Shown here piece by piece: positions 12,664 to 20,436 of a stretch of DNA of 20,436 nt. The stretch spans positions 1 to 20,436 of the forward strand of contig JAAYHO010000279.1 in the NCBI GenBank assembly GCA_012735335.1, read 5' to 3'. Position numbers and translations under genes: made by a program. The notes beneath the pieces were generated by a model that saw nothing but the letters and a program-made list of their open reading frames with translations, made no database searches and was not told the DNA's origin. How positions within the stretch are numbered: the stretch's first letter is position 1; each line of letters opens with the position of its first letter. The stretch is from Gammaproteobacteria bacterium (lineage in GTDB: Bacteria > Pseudomonadota > Gammaproteobacteria > Pseudomonadales > Pseudomonadaceae).

Positions 12664-14013
12664 GTGTCGCTGATCTCCACGGACAAGCAACGGATCATAG
12701 TCGGACTCGGGGTGACCGGTTTATCGGTCGCCCGGTATCTGGCTGGCCGTGATCTGCCGTTTGCGGTCTGTGACACCCGCACCAATCCACCCGGCCTGGA
12801 CAAGCTCAAGCGCTTCGCGCCCATGGCCGACCTGTATCTGGGCGAGCTGGATGCCCGGCTGCTGAGCTCGGCGGACGAGCTGATCATCAACCCGGGTATT
12901 GCCCTGTCCACTCCTGCTATTCAGGTAGCGCTGCAGAGCGGTGCCAAGGCGATCGGTGATATCGAGCTGTTTGCCCGGGAGGCCGACGCACCGGTCATCG
13001 CCATTACCGGCTCCAACGCCAAGAGCACAGTCACCACGCTGGTGGGGCTGATGGCCGAGAAGGCCGGCAGACGGGTAGCGGTGGGTGGCAATATCGGTAC
13101 CCCGGCGCTGGATCTGCTGGATCAAAAGGCCGACCTCTATGTGCTGGAGCTGTCCAGTTTCCAACTGGAGACCACCGATGCGTTGAACGCCGAAGTGGCC
13201 ACCGTCCTGAATATCAGCGAAGACCATATGGATCGTTATGCTGATCTGGCCGCCTACCACCTGGCCAAACATCGGATCTTCCGGGGTGCCCGGCAGCTCG
13301 TGGTCAACCGGGATGACACCTTGACCCGTCCGCTGGTGGCCGACAGTCTGCCGTGCTGGAGCTTCGGCCTGGACCAGCCCGACTTCAAGGGCTTCGGCTT
13401 GATCGAGCAGGATGGCGAGAAGCAGCTGGCCTTCGAATTCAAGGCGCTGATGCCGATCAGTGAACTGAAGATCCGCGGGGCGCACAACCAGTCCAATGCA
13501 CTGGCGGCGCTGGCGCTGGGGCATGCGGTCGGCCTGCCGATGGCGGCGATGCTCGATGCCCTGCGCGAATTTTCCGGTCTGCCGCACCGCTGCCAGTGGG
13601 TCGGTCAGCATGCCGGGGTGGATTACTATAACGACTCCAAGGCCACCAACGTCGGTGCCGCGCTGGCCGCTATCGAAGGCTTCGGTCGGGAGCTGCAGGG
13701 CAGGCAGGTGCTGATCGCCGGTGGTGATGGCAAGGGTGCGGACTTCTCCGCACTGGTCGAGCCGATCAGCCAGCATTGCCGGGCGGTAGTGCTGCTGGGT
13801 CGCGATGCCGATCGCCTGCAGCAGGTGCTCGACGGGCATGTGCAATTGCAGCGAGTGGCCAATCTGGAGGAGGCGGTGCTTGCCGCCGCCAGCCTGGCCC
13901 AACCGGGTGATGCGGTGCTGCTGTCCCCGGCCTGCGCCAGTCTGGACATGTTCAGTAACTTTGAAGAGCGCGGACGGCTGTTTGCCGCAGCGGTCGGGAG
14001 GCTGTCGGCATGA
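12664..14013 (+). CDS. murD: UDP-MurNAc-L-alanine--D-glutamate ligase MurD
   Basis: The protein is 449 residues and starts at GTG (12664), eight bases after a GAGGA site (12652-12656) that overlaps the mraY stop. MurD adds D-glutamate to UDP-MurNAc-L-Ala in the cytoplasm. Seen motifs: an N-terminal Rossmann-like IIVGLGVTGLSVARYL, the ATP loop GSNAKST (116-122), NISEDHMDRY, HRCQWVGQHAGVDYYNDSKATN and LLSPACASLDMFSNFEERG. The loop has Ala where many Mur ligases have Gly; I recall Pseudomonas MurD having the same change. All catalytic landmarks are otherwise complete. The 3' end overlaps ftsW by four bases. Confidence 0.95.
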   Translation: MSLISTDKQRIIVGLGVTGLSVARYLAGRDLPFAVCDTRTNPPGLDKLKRFAPMADLYLGELDARLLSSADELIINPGIALSTPAIQVALQSGAKAIGDIELFAREADAPVIAITGSNAKSTVTTLVGLMAEKAGRRVAVGGNIGTPALDLLDQKADLYVLELSSFQLETTDALNAEVATVLNISEDHMDRYADLAAYHLAKHRIFRGARQLVVNRDDTLTRPLVADSLPCWSFGLDQPDFKGFGLIEQDGEKQLAFEFKALMPISELKIRGAHNQSNALAALALGHAVGLPMAAMLDALREFSGLPHRCQWVGQHAGVDYYNDSKATNVGAALAAIEGFGRELQGRQVLIAGGDGKGADFSALVEPISQHCRAVVLLGRDADRLQQVLDGHVQLQRVANLEEAVLAAASLAQPGDAVLLSPACASLDMFSNFEERGRLFAAAVGRLSA

Positions 14014-15188
14014 TGGTCACTGACGCACTGCAACGCTCCTTCGCGCCGCTGGTTGGCGAGCGCCGTTTCGACATGGATCTGCCGCTGCTGCTGGGTGGTA
14101 TCGTCCTGCTGTCGCTGGGTCTGGTGATGGTCAGCTCGGCTTCCATGGAGGTGGCTGCCGGTCAGCTGGGCAACCCGCTGTATTACATGAAACGCCAACT
14201 GGTGTACGTATTCATCGGTATTGTCGCGTTGCTGTCCACCCTGGCGGTGCCGCTCAGGCTGTGGGAGCAGTCGCGCTTTCTGCTGCTGGCCTTGGCTTTT
14301 ATCCTGCTGATCGCGGTGCTGATTCCCGGAGTCGGCCGAGAGGTCAACGGCAGCTGGCGCTGGATTGCGGTGGGCCCGATCAACGTGCAGCCTTCGGAAC
14401 TGGCCAAGCTGTTTGCGGTGATCTTTCTTGCTGGTTATCTGGTGCACCGCCAGGACGAGGTCAAGGAAGGTTGGGTCGGCTTCATCAAACCGTTCCTGGT
14501 GCTGGGGCCGATGGCGGTGCTGCTGATTCTGGAGCCCGACTTCGGCGCTACGGTAGTGCTGATGGGCGCTGCGGTGGGCATGATGTTCCTGGGTGGTGTG
14601 GGGCTGCTGCGTTTCACTCTGCTGTTCGGCTCGCTGGCCGGTATGGCCGCCGCGCTGGTGCTGTACGAACCCTACCGACTGCAGCGCCTGACCGGCTTTC
14701 TCAACCCGTGGAACGACCCCTACGGTACCGGCTATCAGTTGACCCAGGCGCTGATCGCCTTCGGGCGTGGTGAGTGGCTGGGTGTGGGGCTGGGCAACAG
14801 CATCCAGAAACAGTTCTACCTGCCCGAGGCGCATACCGACTTCGTGTTCTCCGTGCTGGCTGAGGAGCTGGGCCTGATCGGTGCGCTGGCGGCCTTTGCC
14901 CTGCTGGTGTTCATTGCTGCCCGGGCACTCTATATCGGCCTGTGGGCCGAGCGTGCCGGACGTTATTTCTCCGCCTACGTGGCCTATGGCCTGGCGATCA
15001 TGTGGTGCGGTCAGGTGCTGATCAACGTCGGAGTGAATATCGGTCTGCTGCCGACCAAGGGGCTGACCCTGCCGTTCCTCAGTTACGGCGGCAGTTCGCT
15101 GGTGGTCTGCTGTATCAGTCTCGGTCTGCTGTTGCGCATTGACTGGGAGCGGCGTCAGGCGCTGCGGGAGGCTGCCGATGGCCAGTAA
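14010..15188 (+). CDS. ftsW: Septal peptidoglycan glycosyltransferase FtsW (SEDS family)
   Basis: This is a polytopic membrane protein of 392 residues with about ten membrane segments. SEDS-family motifs are clear: GRWIAVGP-like segment SWRWIAVGPINVQPSELAK (about 115-133), LEPDFGATVVL, NPWNDPYGTGYQLTQALIA, and PEAHTDFVFSVLAEELGLIG (272-291). The Asp277 in this last motif is the predicted catalytic acid, and GLTLPFLSYGGSS sits near the C-terminus. FtsW polymerises glycan strands from lipid II, paired with FtsI. Two ATGs lie back to back at 14010 and 14013. The first gives the ATGA overlap with murD, so the true start may be either. It overlaps murG by 11 bases. Confidence 0.95.
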   Translation: MMVTDALQRSFAPLVGERRFDMDLPLLLGGIVLLSLGLVMVSSASMEVAAGQLGNPLYYMKRQLVYVFIGIVALLSTLAVPLRLWEQSRFLLLALAFILLIAVLIPGVGREVNGSWRWIAVGPINVQPSELAKLFAVIFLAGYLVHRQDEVKEGWVGFIKPFLVLGPMAVLLILEPDFGATVVLMGAAVGMMFLGGVGLLRFTLLFGSLAGMAAALVLYEPYRLQRLTGFLNPWNDPYGTGYQLTQALIAFGRGEWLGVGLGNSIQKQFYLPEAHTDFVFSVLAEELGLIGALAAFALLVFIAARALYIGLWAERAGRYFSAYVAYGLAIMWCGQVLINVGVNIGLLPTKGLTLPFLSYGGSSLVVCCISLGLLLRIDWERRQALREAADGQ

Positions 15189-16240
15189 GGTACTGATCAT
15201 GGCGGGCGGCACCGGTGGCCACGTGTTCCCGGCGCTGGCCTGCGCCCGTCTGCTGCAGGAGCAGGGCTATGAAGTGCACTGGCTGGGGACCCGCCGGGGC
15301 ATCGAGGCCGAGCTGATTCCGCAGACCGATATCGCGCTGCATTACATCGATATCCAGGGCCTGCGCGGCAAGGGCAAGCTGGATCTGCTGATGGCGCCGG
15401 TACGTCTGATTCGTGCCCTGTGGCAGTCCTTCAAGGTGCTGCGCGAGCTGCAGCCGGTGTGTGTGCTGGGTGCCGGTGGCTATGTCAGTGGCCCCGGTGG
15501 CGTGGCCGCCTGGCTGCATCGCATTCCGTTGGTCATTCACGAACAGAACGCCGTGGCCGGTACCACCAACCGCCTGCTGGCGCGCATTGCCGATCGCCGC
15601 TGTGAAGGTTTCGACAACAGCTTTGCCCCCGGTGCCGCGCGGCGCACCACCGGTAACCCGGTGCGTGAGCATATCTTCCAGGTTCCGGCACTGGTCTGGG
15701 ACGGTCTGCGTCAGCCGCGTCTGCTGGTACTGGGTGGCAGCCTCGGCGCTGCGCCGCTGAACAAGCTGCTGCCACTGGCGCTGGCACTGCTGCCGGCTGG
15801 TCAACGCCCGCAGGTACGTCACCAGTGCGGCAAGCAGCACGTGGCTGCGGCCCGCCAGGCCTACGCCGCCGTGGGGGTAAAGGCCGAAGTGGAAGCCTTT
15901 ATCGGCGATATGGCCGAGGCCTATGCCTGGGCGGACCTGGTGGTGTGCCGTGCCGGTGCGCTGACTGTGGCGGAACTGGCCGCTGCCGGTCGTCCGGCGC
16001 TGCTGATCCCGCTGCCCCACGCCATTGATGATCACCAGACCGCCAACGCGCGTTTTCTGGCCGATCGCGGCGCAGCGCAGCTGCTGCCGCAACAGACCCT
16101 TACTGCCGAGCTGCTGGCCCAGCGTCTCGGCACCCTACTTGGTAAACCGGAGACAGTACGACTGATGGCAGAACAAGCCCGCAATCAGGCGCGACCCGAT
16201 GCAACGGCGGATGTGGTCCGCGCCTGCCTGGAGGTTGCCC

Positions 16241-16251
<11 letters not shown>
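15178..16251 (+). CDS. murG: UDP-GlcNAc: undecaprenyl-PP-MurNAc-pentapeptide GlcNAc transferase MurG
   Basis: The product has 357 residues. MurG is a GT-B fold enzyme on the cytoplasmic face of the inner membrane that converts lipid I to lipid II. The first glycine-rich loop [11 protein letters not shown] is at 10-20. [21 protein letters not shown] and LVLGGSLGA follow in order, and the UDP-GlcNAc-binding region is [20 protein letters not shown] to [15 protein letters not shown] chose the ATG at 15178 ([11 protein letters not shown]) because it places the loop at the usual distance from the N-terminus. A longer frame from 15139 would read deep into ftsW. It overlaps ftsW by 11 bases and murC by 11, which implies coupled translation. 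Confidence 0.95.
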
Positions 16252-18621
<2,370 letters not shown>

Positions 18622-18631
18622 GGACGCGTTC

Positions 18632-19501
18632 ATGGGCCTGATGATCAGGGATCAGCGTACAGGTAGGACCGGGGGTCGGCGTGGCACGCCGAGCCGTGGA
18701 GCCGTGCGCGTGACCCCGCGGGCCCCGCGCAGCTGGCCGCGCCTGAGCATGCCATCGATGGCGGGCATTCAGGGGGCGGGCAAGCGTCTGCAGCAACTGC
18801 TCTGGCCGCTGCTGCTGGTAGTGCTGGGCATGGGGCTGTACGAGCTGGTCAATCGCCTGCAGCCGCTGGCGCAGCACCCGATCAGCGTGATCAGCGTCGA
18901 GGGTGACCTGCAGTATATCGACCGTGATTCGGTACAGCGTTCGATCGGGCCCTACCTGCAGGAAAGCCTGGTGACTGTCGATCTGGATGCCCTGCGCAGC
19001 GACCTGCTGGCCATGCCCTGGGTAGCGGGTGCCAGCGTTACCCGGGTCTGGCCAGATCAACTGATCATCAAGCTGGACGAGCATCTGCCAGTGGCCCGCT
19101 GGGGTGACGACGCACTGCTGAATAACGCCGGACGGGCCTTCACGCCCGAGCAGATAGAAAGTTTTCAGGGCCTGCCCCGGCTCAATGGCCCGGATCGTGC
19201 CAAGCGCCGGGTAATGCAGACCTATCAGCAGTTCAACCGCCTGCTGCGGCCCTATGGCCACGAGGTGGCGCGGCTGGAAATGCGGGATCGGGGCAGTTGG
19301 TTCCTGACTACCCGCAGCGGCATCGAGCTGCTGCTGGGGCGCGATGATGTGGTGGACAAGATGCAGCGGTTCCTGACCATCGACAAGCTGATGTTGGCTG
19401 ATCGTCGGGAACTTATCGCACGGGTAGACCTGCGCTACAGCAATGGAATGGCGGTGGCGTGGCGCGAGCCTGCAACGGTTGAAACGGGGAGTAATCAGTA
19501 A
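18632..19501 (+). CDS. ftsQ: Cell division protein FtsQ
   Basis: This is a bitopic inner-membrane protein of 289 residues. The cytoplasmic tail (1-55) is unusually basic and rich in Arg, Gly and Pro. One membrane segment spans about 56-75 (LLWPLLLVVLGMGLYELV). A POTRA domain lies at about 83-152, starting ISVISVEGDLQYIDRDSVQ. The FtsQ beta domain (for example LDEHLPVARWGDDALLNNAG, and ARVDLRYSNGMAVAWRE at the end) follows. FtsQ holds FtsL-FtsB and links early and late division proteins. The start follows GAGGA (18620-18624), which overlaps the ddlB stop. An ATG four codons in (18641) is an alternative. The stop is two bases before the ftsA ATG. Confidence 0.93.
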   Translation: MGLMIRDQRTGRTGGRRGTPSRGAVRVTPRAPRSWPRLSMPSMAGIQGAGKRLQQLLWPLLLVVLGMGLYELVNRLQPLAQHPISVISVEGDLQYIDRDSVQRSIGPYLQESLVTVDLDALRSDLLAMPWVAGASVTRVWPDQLIIKLDEHLPVARWGDDALLNNAGRAFTPEQIESFQGLPRLNGPDRAKRRVMQTYQQFNRLLRPYGHEVARLEMRDRGSWFLTTRSGIELLLGRDDVVDKMQRFLTIDKLMLADRRELIARVDLRYSNGMAVAWREPATVETGSNQ

Positions 19502-19503
19502 TC

Positions 19504-20436
19504 ATGGCAAGCAAGCAGGGTAGCAGGATGATCGTCGGGCTGGATATCGGCACCTCCAAGGTGGTCGCTCTGGTCGGCGAGATTGGCGCGGACGGCGAAC
19601 TGGAAATCGTCGGTATCGGCTCGCATCCGTCCCGTGGCATGAAGAAGGGCGTGGTAGTGAACATCGAGTCCACCGTGCAATCCATCCAGCGCGCCATCGA
19701 AGAGGCGGAGCTGATGGCTGGCTGCCAGATCCACTCGGTGTACGCAGGCATTGCCGGTAACCATATCCGCAGCATGAACTCCCACGGCATCGTCGCCATC
19801 CGCGAGGGCGAGGTGGTGCAGGCGGATATCGATCGGGTACTGGATGCGGCTCAGGCCGTGGCCATCCCCGCTGACCAGAAGGTATTGCACATCCTGCCGC
19901 AGGAGTACGTGATCGATAACCAGGAAGGCGTGCGTGAGCCCCGTGGCATGTCCGGTGTACGCCTGGAAGCCAAGGTGCATCTGGTGACCTGCGCCATGAA
20001 CGCGGTGCAGAACATCGAGAAATGCATCCGCCGCTGCGGTCTGGAAGTGGAAGACGTGATCCTTGAGCAGCTGGCTTCCAGCTACTCGGTACTGACCGAG
20101 GACGAAAAGGAGCTGGGTGTGTGCATGGTGGATATCGGCGGCGGTACCACCGATATCGCCATCTTCACCGAGGGTGCCATCCGCCACACCGCAGTGATCC
20201 CGATTGCCGGTGATCAGGTGACCAATGACATCGCCATGGCGTTGCGTACCCCGACCCAGCATGCCGAGGAGATCAAGATCCGCTACGCCTGCGCGCTGGC
20301 CAAGCTGGCTGGCCCGGAGGAAACCATCAAGGTGCCCAGCGTCGGCGAACGGCCGCCGCGGGATCTGTCCCGTCAGGCGCTGGCCGAGGTGGTCGAACCG
20401 CGCTACGACGAGCTGTTTACCCTGATCCAGGCCGAA
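19504..20436 (+). CDS. ftsA: Cell division protein FtsA, 5' part (cut by window end)
   Basis: The first 311 codons are present and the frame stays open to the last base; a full FtsA is about 410-420 residues. FtsA is an actin-fold ATPase that tethers FtsZ to the inner membrane and recruits late division proteins. The phosphate-1 motif VGLDIGTSKVVALVGE is at 11-26. The FtsA-specific 1C subdomain lies around 85-165 (GVVVNIESTVQSIQ before it, LHILPQEYVIDNQ and GVRLEAKVHLVTC after). The phosphate-2 motif VDIGGGTTDIAIF is near 210-222. The C-terminal membrane-binding helix lies beyond the window. It begins two bases after ftsQ; ftsZ would be expected next but is not in view. Confidence 0.96.
   Translation, partial: MASKQGSRMIVGLDIGTSKVVALVGEIGADGELEIVGIGSHPSRGMKKGVVVNIESTVQSIQRAIEEAELMAGCQIHSVYAGIAGNHIRSMNSHGIVAIREGEVVQADIDRVLDAAQAVAIPADQKVLHILPQEYVIDNQEGVREPRGMSGVRLEAKVHLVTCAMNAVQNIEKCIRRCGLEVEDVILEQLASSYSVLTEDEKELGVCMVDIGGGTTDIAIFTEGAIRHTAVIPIAGDQVTNDIAMALRTPTQHAEEIKIRYACALAKLAGPEETIKVPSVGERPPRDLSRQALAEVVEPRYDELFTLIQAE

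Noticed and set aside
13626..15212. Minus-strand open frame of 528 codons opposite ftsW
   Set aside because: The predicted product is full of Gln, His and Arg, typical of the antisense reading of membrane-protein codons. ftsW explains the region.

Overview
The window reads as a core chromosomal segment of a GC-rich gammaproteobacterium of the Pseudomonas type. Three things point there: gene content and order, protein wording that closely resembles Pseudomonas family members as I remember them, and the neighbourhood sspB / BON lipoprotein / gmhA / yraN / lpoA / rsmI / rnpB / mraZ. Genus and species cannot be fixed from this sequence alone. I see no insertion sequence, phage gene, tRNA, CRISPR array or foreign-looking island.

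Left part (1-3540): the 3' end of sspB (plus strand) converges on a four-gene minus-strand operon, lpoA > yraN > gmhA > BON lipoprotein (dolP/yraP type). LpoA activates a peptidoglycan synthase, GmhA makes a heptose precursor for LPS, the BON lipoprotein supports outer-membrane integrity, and YraN is an uncharacterised nuclease-fold protein. A perfect inverted repeat separates the convergent units.

Middle (3541-5289): a 176-bp divergent spacer leads to rsmI on the plus strand, then rnpB (bacterial type A RNase P RNA) with its own promoter. A 297-bp AT-richer spacer follows. It carries a strong sigma70-type promoter and four TGG-type repeats at exact 10-bp spacing, which are the expected operator for MraZ autoregulation.

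Right part (5290-20436): the division and cell wall (dcw) cluster in its usual gammaproteobacterial order: mraZ, rsmH, ftsL, ftsI, murE, murF, mraY, murD, ftsW, murG, murC, ddlB, ftsQ and ftsA (cut by the window end). Almost every junction overlaps by 1-11 bases, so the cluster looks like one translationally coupled operon. The Mur ligases, Ddl, MraY and MurG build lipid II. FtsW and FtsI polymerise and cross-link it at the septum under control of FtsL, FtsQ and FtsA.

I found no previously undescribed system. The points most worth a second look are the four-box MraZ operator, the rnpB 3' end where a terminator hairpin would compete with helix P1, the SIS-domain protein that sits in the diaA position but keeps GmhA active-site residues, and the junction of two cell-envelope clusters whose two 16S rRNA C1402 methyltransferases flank rnpB and mraZ.
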